Shown here: positions 46,987 to 57,158 of the stretch, piece by piece
Layout: each line of letters begins with the position of its first letter
Numbering within the stretch: the stretch's first letter is position 1
Translations under genes and position numbers: made by a program
NCBI GenBank assembly: GCA_902604005.1
Contig: CACKXH010000003.1
Location: 26,178-90,177, forward strand
Source of the DNA: an uncultured Pelagibacteraceae bacterium
GTDB lineage: Bacteria > Pseudomonadota > Alphaproteobacteria > Pelagibacterales > Pelagibacteraceae
DNA length: 64,000 nt
Direction of reading: 5' to 3'
The notes under the pieces: model-generated
The model's database searches: none
What the model saw: only the letters and a program-made list of their open reading frames with translations
What the model was told of the DNA's origin: nothing

Positions 46987-48162
46987 TTAACGGTGGGATT
47001 TTACACTTAAAGATATCGTTTTCAATCTTACATTGTTACTTAAATCAATGATTTGTCTTAGGTTTTTAGGCTTAATTAGTTTGTATTTTTTATACTCTTT
47101 GAGAGTTAGGATCTTTTTTAATATCTTGTAAATCTCAAAAAAATTTATCTTTTTTTTGAGAAAAAGCTCAACAAGAGTGTCATTAGCTGACACTAATATC
47201 GTCTCAAACAAACTATCATTTTGAGGGATTTCCTTTAGAATTTTTTTTATAGGAAATCTTTTGTCATCTATTTTTTGAAAATTTAAATTATTCATAATGT
47301 TAATATTAATTTCTGAGTTTAAATTAATAAATTTTTTTTCAGAAATTATTGAATTATATATAGGAATTTTCATCGAAGTAGGATGAATTAAAATTTCACT
47401 TGTACCATTACTAAAGTCAACAATACCATGCACATAAGATGTTGGCTGAATAATAATCTTTAGTTGAGAATATTTTAGATTGAAAATTTTTTTAGCTTCA
47501 ATCAATTCATAAACTTTATTAATCAAAGTTGACGAGTCTACAGAAATTTTTTTTCCCATCTTCCAAGTGGGATGTTTAACTGCATTTTTAGGAGAAAAAT
47601 TTTTTAACTTTTTATTTTTTAATTTTAAAAAAGGACCCCCTGAGGCAGTGATATAAACATTTTTAACAGTATTTTTATTATTATTTTTCAAAAGTTGTGA
47701 AATAGAAAAATGTTCTGAGTCAACAGGCACAAATATAGTATTATATTTATCTAATCTTTTCTTAATTAGATTCCAGCCACAAATAATTGATTCTTTATTT
47801 GCTATAGCAATTTTTTTAGTAGAACTAATTATTTCAAGCGTAGACTCTAAACCGTTTAATCCTGTAATAGAGCACATAGTATAATCAAGTTTAGATTTAT
47901 AATTTTTATTAAATTCATAAATATTTTGATAAACTTTAAATTTCTTTTTTCTTAAAAAATTTATTCTATCATTATAAATTTTTGTATTGTGAATTATTAA
48001 ATTTTTAACTTTAAATTTTTTAGCTTGTAAGTAAATTTTTTTGAAATTTTTATTGGTAGTTAAAAGATCAATTTGATAATATTTTTTATTTTCTTTAATA
48101 ATATCTAAAGTAGTTTGACCAATTGAACCTGTTGAACCAATAATTGCTATTCTTTTTTTCAT
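46987..48162 (-). CDS. dxr: 1-deoxy-D-xylulose 5-phosphate reductoisomerase
   Basis: A 391-residue NADPH enzyme making methylerythritol 4-phosphate, the second MEP-pathway step. GSTGSIGQTTLDII (9-22) binds NADPH; NKESIICG near 122, PVDSEHFS near 146, TASGGPF near 173, HPTWKMGKKISVDSSTLINK (about 192-211) and the His-rich VHGIVDFSNGT near 233 are typical. Two bases from cdsA. Confidence 0.94.
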   Translation of the reverse strand: MKKRIAIIGSTGSIGQTTLDIIKENKKYYQIDLLTTNKNFKKIYLQAKKFKVKNLIIHNTKIYNDRINFLRKKKFKVYQNIYEFNKNYKSKLDYTMCSITGLNGLESTLEIISSTKKIAIANKESIICGWNLIKKRLDKYNTIFVPVDSEHFSISQLLKNNNKNTVKNVYITASGGPFLKLKNKKLKNFSPKNAVKHPTWKMGKKISVDSSTLINKVYELIEAKKIFNLKYSQLKIIIQPTSYVHGIVDFSNGTSEILIHPTSMKIPIYNSIISEKKFINLNSEININIMNNLNFQKIDDKRFPIKKILKEIPQNDSLFETILVSANDTLVELFLKKKINFFEIYKILKKILTLKEYKKYKLIKPKNLRQIIDLSNNVRLKTISLSVKSHR

Positions 48163-48163
48163 T

Positions 48164-48832
48164 TTAAATTTTAAAAATTAAATGTAATAAATATGATGTA
48201 GGAAAAGCAAAAATCATACCATCAATTCTATCAAGTAAACCTCCATGACCAGGTAAAATTTTTCCAGTATTTTTAATTTTAGATTTTCTTTTAAAATATG
48301 AGATACAAATATCTCCAAGTTGACTAACAGTTGAAATAACTATTGTAAGTAAAAAAATTTTTAAGGAAAGTTCTTTTGATGAAGTGTTAATATTTGTAAT
48401 TTCTGAAATATAATCAAGATTATTAAAAAATAATGTTATAAATAATATCGCAAATATATATCCTCCTAATGCACCAGAATAAGTTTTCTTTGGACTTATT
48501 TTTGTAAGTTTTGGCCCCTTAAAAAATTTACCAAATACATATCCGCCTATGTCAGTAAAAATACATATAAATAGTATCATAATAAAGTATATGTAATCAC
48601 CATACATTTCATTTCTTATGTAGTATGCACTGTAAAAAGAGAATATTAAAAATGATATACCTGGAATCTTATAATCCCCTTTCTTTGATATATAATTCCA
48701 TTCATAAATTGCAATTACTAAACAAATAAATATGAAAAAATTAAAAAAATAAGTTCCTTTTATTATAAAAAAAAGTGCTAATGGAATTAAGATGATCGAA
48801 CTAATTATTCTTTTTTGTAATTCATTATTCAT
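48164..48832 (-). CDS. cdsA: Phosphatidate cytidylyltransferase
   Basis: A 222-residue multi-pass enzyme making CDP-diacylglycerol from phosphatidate and CTP. Six to seven helices, and the family end PGHGGLLDRIDGMIFAFP (about 194-211), are clear, with SPKKTYSGALGGYIF near 117. It supplies the branch on which PgpA (25184-25687) acts later. Shares one base with uppS. Confidence 0.92.
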   Translation of the reverse strand: MNNELQKRIISSIILIPLALFFIIKGTYFFNFFIFICLVIAIYEWNYISKKGDYKIPGISFLIFSFYSAYYIRNEMYGDYIYFIMILFICIFTDIGGYVFGKFFKGPKLTKISPKKTYSGALGGYIFAILFITLFFNNLDYISEITNINTSSKELSLKIFLLTIVISTVSQLGDICISYFKRKSKIKNTGKILPGHGGLLDRIDGMIFAFPTSYLLHLIFKI

Positions 48833-49506
48833 TAAATATTACCAAAATTTCTTTTAATTTTTCTAAAATTTTTAATTATTTTATTATAATCTCTTTCATT
48901 AAAATCAGGCCACAATTTCTTTTCAAAAAAAATTTCAGCATAAGCTAACTGCCACAATAAAAAATTACTTAATCTCTTAGTATTACCTGTCCTTATTAAT
49001 ATATCTGGATCTGGAATATTTTTAGTTTGCAAATATTTAGAAAAGTTCTTTTCGCTTATTTTATCTTTATTTTTATGAAGATCTTTAAAAGCGTTTATTA
49101 GTTCAAATTTTGAACCATAATTTAAAGCTAAATTGATTTGTAATTTTTTATTTTTTGACGTTTTTTTTTCTGACGAATTTAAAAGTTTATTTAATTTTGA
49201 TGAAAAATTTTTAACTCCAATTATTTTTAATTTTATATCTTGTTTATGAAGCTCATTAATTCTATTTTGAAGAAAGTTTTCTAACAGATTAAATAAAAAA
49301 TTTATTTCTTTTTTAGGTCTCTTCCAGTTTTCTGTAGAAAAAGCATATAAAGTAAGGTGTTTAACTTTATTTTTTAAGCTTTCTTTAATAATTTTTTCAA
49401 CTGTTTTTAATCCAGCTTTATGACCAGCATTACGAGATTTTTTATTTTTAAGACCCCATCTTCCATTACCATCCATGATAATGGCAACATGATTTAGAGG
49501 GTTCAT
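48832..49506 (-). CDS. uppS: Undecaprenyl diphosphate synthase
   Basis: A 224-residue cis-prenyltransferase making the C55 carrier for peptidoglycan and glycans. IIMDGNGRWGLKN (9-21) with the catalytic Asp, GHKAGLKTVEKII near 28, TLYAFSTENWKRP near 52 and PDILIRTGNTKRLSNFLLWQ (about 172-191) are canonical. Overlaps frr by 4 bases. Confidence 0.95.
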   Translation of the reverse strand: MNPLNHVAIIMDGNGRWGLKNKKSRNAGHKAGLKTVEKIIKESLKNKVKHLTLYAFSTENWKRPKKEINFLFNLLENFLQNRINELHKQDIKLKIIGVKNFSSKLNKLLNSSEKKTSKNKKLQINLALNYGSKFELINAFKDLHKNKDKISEKNFSKYLQTKNIPDPDILIRTGNTKRLSNFLLWQLAYAEIFFEKKLWPDFNERDYNKIIKNFRKIKRNFGNI

Positions 49507-50054
49507 ATTGTCATTATTTCTTTTTCTTTTGAAGAAACCTTTTCCTCAACAGTTTGTATATGCTTGTCTGTTATATTTTGTACATTTTTTTCAAAAGATT
49601 TTTCTTCATCCTCACCAATTTCTTTTGATTTCAAAAGTTTTTTCAGTTCTTCATTGGCGTCTCTACGTATATTTCTTATAGATATTTTGCATTTTTCTCC
49701 CATAGATTTAATTAATTTTTTTAGTTCAGTTCTTCTTTCTTCATTTAATTCAGGGATTGGTAATCTGATTAGTTGACCATCAATTTGAGGATTTAATCCA
49801 AGTTCAGATTTTTTAATTGCTGCATCAACTAAAGATACATTGTTTTGATCCCAAACTTGAATATTAATCATTCTTGGCTCAGGTGTTGTAATACTTCCTA
49901 TTTGGTTAATTGGCATCTGTTGACCATAGACATCAACTTTTACAAGGTCTAACATTGCGGAGTTTGCTCTTCCAGTTCTTAGTGATGATAGCTCTTTTGA
50001 AAAAGCTTCTATAGATTTATCCATTTTGAGGCTATGTGATTTTTCATCAAACAT
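49503..50054 (-). CDS. frr: Ribosome recycling factor
   Basis: A 183-residue two-domain factor that, with EF-G, splits post-termination ribosomes. SLRTGRANSAMLD near 27-39, PINQIGSITTPEPRMI near 52 and the C-terminal helices KSMGEKCKISIRNIRRDANEEL (about 117-138) are standard. Follows tsf with no gap; pyrH, which usually lies between them, is missing. Confidence 0.95.
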   Translation of the reverse strand: MFDEKSHSLKMDKSIEAFSKELSSLRTGRANSAMLDLVKVDVYGQQMPINQIGSITTPEPRMINIQVWDQNNVSLVDAAIKKSELGLNPQIDGQLIRLPIPELNEERRTELKKLIKSMGEKCKISIRNIRRDANEELKKLLKSKEIGEDEEKSFEKNVQNITDKHIQTVEEKVSSKEKEIMTI

Positions 50055-50906
50055 TTATTCCCCTATTTTAATTCTCTTAAACTCCTTAATTTTTAAATCA
50101 GTAATGGCAAGCTCATTTAATACATCTTGAACTTTCTTTTTTGGTTCCATAACCCACGCTTGTGTTAAAAGAGCATTTTCTTCTTTAAACTTATTCATTT
50201 TACCCAAACTAATTTTTTTAGCAATATCTTCTGGTTTGCCTAAATTTTTAAGCTCTTCAGTCACTAATTCCTGTTCTTTTTCAATAATGGTTTTATCAAT
50301 CAAATTAGATTCTAATGCCAATGGATTTGATGCAGCAATATGCATAGATAATTGTTTACCAAATGTTTTGACAATATCAGAATTATTTTTTGTTTGTAAA
50401 GAAACTACCACTGCTAATTTAGCTAAATTATCCTTAACAACAGTATGTAAATATTGATAATTAATTGAAGAAGAATTTGAAATTGTTGTTGCTTTGCCAA
50501 TTGTAATTTTTTCTCCAATTTTTGCTATAAGAGATACTAAATTGTCTTCTACCGTATCACCATTTTTCATTTTAGCTTTTTTTAATTCATTAACGTTTGA
50601 ATCATTTTGATTATTTAGTTCACTTAATTCTTTAACAAAAATTATGAAATCATTATTTTTAGCTACAAAATCAGTTTCACAATTCACTTCAATTATTGAT
50701 GTTTTTTTGTCATCTCCACTAATTGCAACAACGCCTTCTTTAGCATCTCTAGACATTTTTTTTGAGGCCTTTGAAATTCCTTTAACTCTTAAAATTTCTA
50801 CTGCTTTATCTAAATCCCCATTAGACTCTTTTATAGCAGAATTACAATCTTTGAAACCAGCTCCTGTTGCTTCTCTAAGTTTTTTTACTTTTTCTATATC
50901 ACTCAT
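50055..50906 (-). CDS. tsf: Elongation factor Ts
   Basis: A 283-residue guanine-nucleotide exchange factor for EF-Tu. The UBA-like N-terminus [21 protein letters not shown] (within 6-26), [16 protein letters not shown] near 44 and the [10 protein letters not shown] core near 78 are canonical. One base from rpsB upstream, the usual pair. Confidence 0.95.
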   Translation of the reverse strand: MSDIEKVKKLREATGAGFKDCNSAIKESNGDLDKAVEILRVKGISKASKKMSRDAKEGVVAISGDDKKTSIIEVNCETDFVAKNNDFIIFVKELSELNNQNDSNVNELKKAKMKNGDTVEDNLVSLIAKIGEKITIGKATTISNSSSINYQYLHTVVKDNLAKLAVVVSLQTKNNSDIVKTFGKQLSMHIAASNPLALESNLIDKTIIEKEQELVTEELKNLGKPEDIAKKISLGKMNKFKEENALLTQAWVMEPKKKVQDVLNELAITDLKIKEFKRIKIGE

Positions 50907-50907
50907 T

Positions 50908-51723
50908 TTAGTTTAGTTTTTTTTCTTTTTTTTCAGAAAATTTCTTTTCCAACTTATCCCTATCAATTTCAGCTATAGTTTTTGATTTATTAGTTTTTTC
51001 TTTTTTTTCTGAAGTTTTTTTCGTTTCCTCAGATGGTGAAGCTTTTTTTGCAGAGATTATTGTTTCTTTAATCAAATTACAATAAAGGTCTATTGATCTT
51101 CTAGCATCATCATTGCCTGGAATTGGGAAATCTATTCCATCAGGATTAGAATTGCTGTCTAAAATTGCAACGATTGGTATTCCAAGTTTAACTGACTCTT
51201 GAATAGCTAATGACTCATAATTTGTATCTATAATAAATACTAAATCTGGAATCTTTTTCATTTCTGCTATACCTCCTAAAGATCTTTGTAGTTTATCCTT
51301 TTTTACACTCATTTTTAGAAGTTCTTTTTTCGTAAAACCTCTATTTTCAGCGACTAAATCAATTTCTATTTTTTTAAGTTTTTTAATAGAATTAGATATT
51401 GTTCCCCAATTAGTTAACATACCCCCCAACCATCTATAATTTACAAAATATTGATCGGTTTCTTTAGCAAGTTCTGCAATAGCTTCAGATGCTTGTTTTT
51501 TTGTTGATACAAACAAAATCTTACCATTATTTTGAATGGTTTCATAAATTTTTTCCAAAGCAATTTTAGTAAGCTCCAATGTTTGAGTTAAATCAATGAT
51601 ATGAATGGCATCTCTTTTTCCAAAGATATACTTTTTCATTTTAGGGTTCCATCTTAAAGTTTTATGACCTAGATGAACACCGGCTTCTAATAATTGTTGT
51701 ATTGTAACGTTAGGTATTTTCAT
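50908..51723 (-). CDS. rpsB: Ribosomal protein S2
   Basis: A 271-residue small-subunit protein. Family signatures [19 protein letters not shown] (11-29), [13 protein letters not shown] near 44, [13 protein letters not shown] near 94 and [18 protein letters not shown] near 158 are clear. Residues about 228-271 form a Lys/Glu/Ser-rich tail beyond the core, common in alphaproteobacteria. A structured leader RNA directly upstream suggests autoregulation by S2. Confidence 0.96.
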   Translation of the reverse strand: MKIPNVTIQQLLEAGVHLGHKTLRWNPKMKKYIFGKRDAIHIIDLTQTLELTKIALEKIYETIQNNGKILFVSTKKQASEAIAELAKETDQYFVNYRWLGGMLTNWGTISNSIKKLKKIEIDLVAENRGFTKKELLKMSVKKDKLQRSLGGIAEMKKIPDLVFIIDTNYESLAIQESVKLGIPIVAILDSNSNPDGIDFPIPGNDDARRSIDLYCNLIKETIISAKKASPSEETKKTSEKKEKTNKSKTIAEIDRDKLEKKFSEKKEKKLN

Positions 51724-51729
51724 ATTTAT

Positions 51730-51795
51730 TCCCGGTTAAGCCACCACAGTAATTTCCATTTAAGGACCGGAGGTATAAAACCAATAACTGTGTGC
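51730..51795 (-). ncRNA. Ribosomal S2 (rpsB) leader with a predicted pseudoknot
   Basis: On the minus strand two helices interleave: CACAGT (51787-51792) with ACTGTG (51745-51750), and CCGGT (51766-51770) with ACCGG (51732-51736), an H-type pseudoknot. The last strand lies against the GGGAA ribosome-binding stretch just before the ATG, so folding could block initiation. The patch is clearly more GC-rich than its surroundings. A cis-regulatory RNA preceding the S2 gene has been described in 'Ca. Pelagibacter ubique'; I equate the two by position and shape, not by a covariance search. An AT-rich promoter region must lie in 51796-51849; TTGTCA is present near 51836-51841 but no convincing -10. 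Confidence 0.75.
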
Positions 51796-51849
51796 GTGTT
51801 AATTTATTTAAAGCTGTTTACAATATATATATAATTTGACAAGTATAAA

Positions 51850-54800
51850 TTATCTTATGGTAGACAAAATTTGGTTATTTCTTAACAAATTTACTGATTT
51901 ACGGTCTACTTTTCTAGGTTTTTCTAATTCAAAAACGAGAGTGTCTTTATCCTTTTTAAGTTCTATAGATACTTTAGTGTCGCCTTTTTCATTAAGTGCT
52001 TCTGAAATTTCTTTCAATTGATTTTCAGATTTAATTTTAAAAACAATAGAATTAATAGGGCTATTAAATAAATTTTTTAAAGACGCTATCTTTTGGACAT
52101 TAATTCTTTTAAATCTATTGTCATCATTTGTTACAGATTTAACTAAAGTCAAAATTAAAGAATTTCCCTCTTTCAAAATCTCACGATTAGATGTCAAAGT
52201 ATCAGAGAATATGAATAATTCAAAAACACTTGTCAAATCTGTCATTTTTAAGACTGCATAAGAGTTACCTTTTGCAGTTTTTCTCTCGTGAATCTTAAGT
52301 AAAGTTGAAGCAATATTTGACTCTGTCAAATTAGAGTCATTATTAAAAGTTTGATAATCTATAATATTATAATCATTAAAAATTTCTTTAAATTGATTTA
52401 AAGGATGATCAGATATAAAAAAACCAACTGCCTCGAATTCTTTAGATAACCTTTCTTCAAACGTCCAATCTTGAATATCTAATATTAATTCATTATCTTG
52501 ATTTTCATTTTCACCAAATAAATCAATTTGGTTAGCTGATTTATTTTCATAAATGTTTTTAGATTTGGTAATAAATCCTGGTATAGAATTGAACAACGAT
52601 TGTCTATTTGAGTTGAGAGTATCAAAAGCCCCTGCTTTTACCAGTCCTTCTAACTGAAGTTTGTTAATATCTTTTGGATTAACACGATGTAAAAAATCAC
52701 TAATTGACTTAAATTTTCCATTATTAATTCTTTCTTCAACAATATTTGATATTGCTTCATAACCAACAGCTTTAATACCGCCTAAGGCATAGTAAAATTT
52801 ATCATTTTTAGTTCTAAAACTAGCAAAACACTCATTTATATTTGGTCTTACAATTTGTACATTTAACCTTTTTAATTCTTCATAAAATTCATTAAGTTTA
52901 TTTTGATTAGAAATATCCATTGTCATCGAAGCAGCAATAAATTCTTTAGGATAATAAGTTTTTAAATATGCTGTTTGGTATGAAATAATAGCATAAGCAG
53001 CTGCATGGCTTTTATTAAATCCATATTCGGCAAAAGGTTCAATTTTCAAAAAAATCCCAGCAGCTACATCCTTACTAATTCCATTATTTACTGCACCAGC
53101 AATAAAGCTTTGTTTTTGTTTTTCTAACTCCGCTCTCTTTTTTTTACCCATTGCTCGTCTTAAAATATCAGCTTGACCAGCGGTAAAACCAGATAATTTT
53201 TGAGCAATTTGCATGACTTGCTCTTGATAAATGATAACACCATAGGTTGGCCTTAGTATCTCTTCTAACAATGGATGTAGATAATCAGGTTTTTGTTTAC
53301 CATTTTTACAGTCATTATAAGTTGGTATATTGCTCATTGGACCTGGTCTGTACAAAGCAACCAATGCAATAATGTCTTCTATATGATTGGGTTTCATTTG
53401 AATTAATGCTTCCCTCATGCCTGCACTTTCAATTTGGAATAAGCCAACAGTTTTTCCTGAGGATAATAAATCAAAAACTTTTTGATCTTCAAAACTTATA
53501 TTATCTATATTAAAGTCCTTAACTTTTTTTCTTATTAACTTTTGAGTGTTATTTATAACTGTTAAAGTTTTTAATCCTAAAAAGTCAAACTTAATTAATC
53601 CTGCATTTTCTGCTGAATACATATCAAATTGTGTAGATGGTAATAATAAATTAGCAGTAGAGTCTTTATACAATGGAACAATTTGACTTAATTTTTTATC
53701 TGCAATCACTACTCCAGCTGCATGAGTTGCAACATTTCGATTTAAACCTTCTAATTTTAAAGATAAATCAGTTAGTTTCTTAACTCTAGGATCATCATTA
53801 ATTAATTTTTGAAGTCTTGCTTCTCCAGCTATACATTCGCTTAAATTTTGTGGTCTTGATGGATCGAAGGGTATCATTTTTGAAATACTATCAACAAAAC
53901 CATAAGGTAAGCCCAAAACTCTACCAACATCTCTAATAACCATTCTAGCTTTTAATTTTCCAAACGTAATAATATGTGCAACACTTTCTTTGTATTTTTT
54001 AGTTAAATAATCAAAAACTAAGTCTCTTTTTTCTTCACAAAAATCGATATCAAAATCTGGCATTGAGATACGGTCAGGGTTTAGAAATCTTTCAAAAATC
54101 AAATTAAATTTAATTGGATCTACATCGGTAATAGAAAGACACCAAGCTACTAAAGAACCCGCTCCTGATCCTCTGCCAGGGCCTACCGGTATATCGTTAT
54201 TTTTGGCCCATTTTATATAATCTGATACAATCAAAAAATAACTTGAATATTTCATCTCAATTATAATATCAAGTTCATGATCTAATCGATCTTTATAAAG
54301 TAAATATTTTTTATTTGATAAAAGATTTTTATTTTCAATATTAAGAACTTTAATAAGTTTTTCTTTTAAGCCTAACAAAGAGTCTTTTTTTAAAGTTTCG
54401 TCTGCATTACCTCCAGTGTCAGAACTTATATTTGGTAAGATAGGTTTGGAAAATGAGGGTTTAAAATTACAACGAAAGGGAAAGTTATAATTATTTTCTA
54501 AAGCTTCAGGTAAATCTGCAAATAATTCTGACATTTCAGAATTTTTTTTTAAATAGTGCTGATCGCTCAATCTCACTCTGTTTTTTTCATTAACGTAAGT
54601 TTTGTCTTTAATACAAATTAAAGCATCATGTGCTTCATACATATCTTTATTAATATAAAAAACTTCATTAGTTGCAATTAAAGGAATTTCTAATTCTAAA
54701 GATTTAGATAAATTAAATTTTTCAAAGCCTACTTCATCTTTATCGCCATGTCTTTGAATTTCAATATAAAATCTGTCATTAAACTTAAATTTTAATTTAG

Positions 54801-55266
54801 AATATAATTTTTCTATTTCAGTAAATTTACCCTTATCAAATAATTTTCCAAATAAACCATTTATATTTCCAGAAAATAGACAAACACCATTATTATCATT
54901 TAGTAATGTATCAAAATCTAGATGCGGATCAGAAAGTTTGTCATTATTAAGATATGACAATGATGATAATTCAATTATTTTTTTATAACCTTTTTCATTT
55001 AAAGCGTACAAGGGCAATAAACCCATAGTGTCTGCAAATTTAAAATTTATTTGCGTTCCTATAATTGGTTGAGTGCCAATTTTTGATAATTTTTCTGCAA
55101 ATTCTAGAGCTCCACACAAATTTGAAGTATCACACAATCCTAATGATCTAATTTTATTTTCTTTTGAGAATTCTTTTAAATCATCAATTTTAATTGCTCC
55201 TTCACATATTGAATATTGTGTATGAATTTTTAAATGATTAAAATTTTGATTTAAAGTTTCAGCCAT
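51850..55266 (-). CDS. dnaE: DNA polymerase III alpha subunit
   Basis: An 1138-residue replicative polymerase. The N-terminal PHP domain starts at NHLKIHTQYSICEGAIKI (about 10-27). The catalytic palm has GPGRGSGAGSLVAW near 362 and PDFDIDFCEEKRD near 400 with the catalytic aspartates. VATHAAGVVIAD near 508, YRPGPMSNIPTY near 640 and the C-terminal OB region (about 960-1060) follow. Normal length. The start overlaps lolD by 8 bases. Confidence 0.96.
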   Translation of the reverse strand: MAETLNQNFNHLKIHTQYSICEGAIKIDDLKEFSKENKIRSLGLCDTSNLCGALEFAEKLSKIGTQPIIGTQINFKFADTMGLLPLYALNEKGYKKIIELSSLSYLNNDKLSDPHLDFDTLLNDNNGVCLFSGNINGLFGKLFDKGKFTEIEKLYSKLKFKFNDRFYIEIQRHGDKDEVGFEKFNLSKSLELEIPLIATNEVFYINKDMYEAHDALICIKDKTYVNEKNRVRLSDQHYLKKNSEMSELFADLPEALENNYNFPFRCNFKPSFSKPILPNISSDTGGNADETLKKDSLLGLKEKLIKVLNIENKNLLSNKKYLLYKDRLDHELDIIIEMKYSSYFLIVSDYIKWAKNNDIPVGPGRGSGAGSLVAWCLSITDVDPIKFNLIFERFLNPDRISMPDFDIDFCEEKRDLVFDYLTKKYKESVAHIITFGKLKARMVIRDVGRVLGLPYGFVDSISKMIPFDPSRPQNLSECIAGEARLQKLINDDPRVKKLTDLSLKLEGLNRNVATHAAGVVIADKKLSQIVPLYKDSTANLLLPSTQFDMYSAENAGLIKFDFLGLKTLTVINNTQKLIRKKVKDFNIDNISFEDQKVFDLLSSGKTVGLFQIESAGMREALIQMKPNHIEDIIALVALYRPGPMSNIPTYNDCKNGKQKPDYLHPLLEEILRPTYGVIIYQEQVMQIAQKLSGFTAGQADILRRAMGKKKRAELEKQKQSFIAGAVNNGISKDVAAGIFLKIEPFAEYGFNKSHAAAYAIISYQTAYLKTYYPKEFIAASMTMDISNQNKLNEFYEELKRLNVQIVRPNINECFASFRTKNDKFYYALGGIKAVGYEAISNIVEERINNGKFKSISDFLHRVNPKDINKLQLEGLVKAGAFDTLNSNRQSLFNSIPGFITKSKNIYENKSANQIDLFGENENQDNELILDIQDWTFEERLSKEFEAVGFFISDHPLNQFKEIFNDYNIIDYQTFNNDSNLTESNIASTLLKIHERKTAKGNSYAVLKMTDLTSVFELFIFSDTLTSNREILKEGNSLILTLVKSVTNDDNRFKRINVQKIASLKNLFNSPINSIVFKIKSENQLKEISEALNEKGDTKVSIELKKDKDTLVFELEKPRKVDRKSVNLLRNNQILSTIR

Positions 55267-55936
55267 TAATGGAATTTATATTACCATTAACTATTTCCAA
55301 TATGCAATCTGACTTATTTGCAAAAAATCTATTATGGGTTGCAAAAATTATTATTCGGTTAGAATTTATTTGTTTTTTTAAAATATCAAAAATCGTTTTG
55401 GCAGTTTTTAAATCTAAACTACCTGTAGGCTCATCTGCTAAAATAATTTGGGGGTCATTGATCAGTGCTCTTGCAATTGATATTCTTTGTTTTTCACCTC
55501 CAGATAGTTCAGAAGGATAATGATCAGAACGATTTGCAAGACCTACTTTTTTAATTAATATTTTTGCCTTACTCATTGATAATTCTTTTTGGTTACCTGC
55601 CGCAAGACTTGCTAGATATATATTTTCCAAAGCAGTAAAGTCTTGAAGCAAGTTATCTTGTTGATAAATAATGCCAATTTTTTTTGCTCTAAGAATATCA
55701 TTTTTATTAGAGTCATTGAAATTAATTTTTTTATTTTCAATAATAATTGAGCCTGAACTTGGTCTATCAATTAATGACATTAAATTTAAAAGAGTTGATT
55801 TTCCAGATCCCGAAGGTCCCATTAAAGAATACACTTTCCCTTTTTTAAATTTGTAATTAATTCTTTTTAAAACCCTTACTTTTTTAAAATTACCAAAGGA
55901 TTTATTTAAATTTAAAATTTCTATTAAATTATTCAT
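55259..55936 (-). CDS. lolD: Lipoprotein-releasing ABC ATPase LolD
   Basis: A 225-residue ABC ATPase. Walker [21 protein letters not shown] (about 40-59), signature LSGGEKQRISIARAL near 143 and Walker B IILADEPTGSLD near 163 are canonical. With LolC/E it drives release of outer-membrane lipoproteins from the inner membrane. Overlaps lolC/E by 8 bases. Confidence 0.9.
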   Translation of the reverse strand: MNNLIEILNLNKSFGNFKKVRVLKRINYKFKKGKVYSLMGPSGSGKSTLLNLMSLIDRPSSGSIIIENKKINFNDSNKNDILRAKKIGIIYQQDNLLQDFTALENIYLASLAAGNQKELSMSKAKILIKKVGLANRSDHYPSELSGGEKQRISIARALINDPQIILADEPTGSLDLKTAKTIFDILKKQINSNRIIIFATHNRFFANKSDCILEIVNGNINSING

Positions 55937-57158
55937 ATTTTAGTGATTTAATCGGGTCTAGTTTTGCTGCCTTTAAAGCAGGAAATATTGAAACAATAAT
56001 CGTTATTAAAATCGAACTTACTGAAATTATGAATATTGAAAAAGGATTAATTTCCGATGGCATAGTGCTTAAAAAATAAATTTCTTCTGGAAATAAGCTT
56101 ATATTAAAAACAGAACTTAAAAATTCTCTTAAATTTTCTACATACATTGAAAAAGTTACACCTAATATAATGCCAAAAATAGTTGCTAAAGTACCTATGG
56201 TAACTCCAGTCAAAAAAAATATTTTAACAATTGATTTGTTTAAAACACCTATAGATTTTAAAATGGCGATATCACGTGTTTTATTTTTAACTAGAATTGT
56301 TAAACCAGAAATAATATTAAATGCTGCTACAATTATTATTAAAGAAAGAATTATAAACATTACATTTCTCTCTACTTTTAAAGCAGAAAATAACGAACTA
56401 TTCATATCTGACCAACTGTAAACGAACATCTCAGGAAAATTATTTTGTACAATTACTTTTTGATGTTCAATATTTTTAGGATTGTCTAAATAAATTTCTA
56501 ACTTTCTATCTTTTTCATCTAAATTAAAAAATTGTTCCAAAGTTTTTAAATTGACAAAAGCTATACTATTATCAAATTCAGCCATACCGCTTTCAAATAT
56601 AGATGAAATCAAAAAAGTCTTTTGTTTTGGCAAGCTGCCAATAATTGTTTCAATACCAGCTGAAGACATTAAAGTTACATTATCACCAATATCAAGATTA
56701 AGTGTAAAACTTAATTCTTTTCCTATTGAAATAGAGTTTTTGGATAATTTCTGGTTATTACCTAAGTGAAGTTTATTTTCAAAAATTTTTAATTTTGAGA
56801 AATCACTACTTTTATATCCTCTTAGTAAAATACCTTTAGAAGTATTCTTTTTGATTATTATAGCTTCTCCAGAATTACTCATAATCAAATCTTTTGAAAT
56901 ACTTTTAAGATTTTGATTAATTGAGTTTAATTGAATTTTATTATTGTAAGTTTCAACTGTGATATGAGGATTAAAACCAACAATTTTGTTAATTAGCTCT
57001 GTTCTAAAACCATTCATCACTGACATAACTATGATTAAAACCGCCACCCCCAAAGATATACCTATAAATGAAAAAATTGAAATGATGTTGAGGAAACCAT
57101 CTTTTTTTCTGGCTTTTAAAAATCTTAATGTAACTTCTTTTTCTAACGTGGAGATCAA
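55929..57158 (-). CDS. lolC: Lipoprotein-releasing permease LolC/LolE type
   Basis: A 409-residue FtsX-like permease with four helices (about 22-48, 265-292, 310-340 and 372-400) and a large periplasmic domain between the first two. ARKKDGFLNIISIFSFIGISLGV (split over 16-38) is the LolC/E opening. Only one permease gene is present, as is usual in alphaproteobacteria, so it probably forms a homodimer with LolD. Overlaps proS by 4 bases. Confidence 0.9.
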   Translation of the reverse strand: MISTLEKEVTLRFLKARKKDGFLNIISIFSFIGISLGVAVLIIVMSVMNGFRTELINKIVGFNPHITVETYNNKIQLNSINQNLKSISKDLIMSNSGEAIIIKKNTSKGILLRGYKSSDFSKLKIFENKLHLGNNQKLSKNSISIGKELSFTLNLDIGDNVTLMSSAGIETIIGSLPKQKTFLISSIFESGMAEFDNSIAFVNLKTLEQFFNLDEKDRKLEIYLDNPKNIEHQKVIVQNNFPEMFVYSWSDMNSSLFSALKVERNVMFIILSLIIIVAAFNIISGLTILVKNKTRDIAILKSIGVLNKSIVKIFFLTGVTIGTLATIFGIILGVTFSMYVENLREFLSSVFNISLFPEEIYFLSTMPSEINPFSIFIISVSSILITIIVSIFPALKAAKLDPIKSLKYE

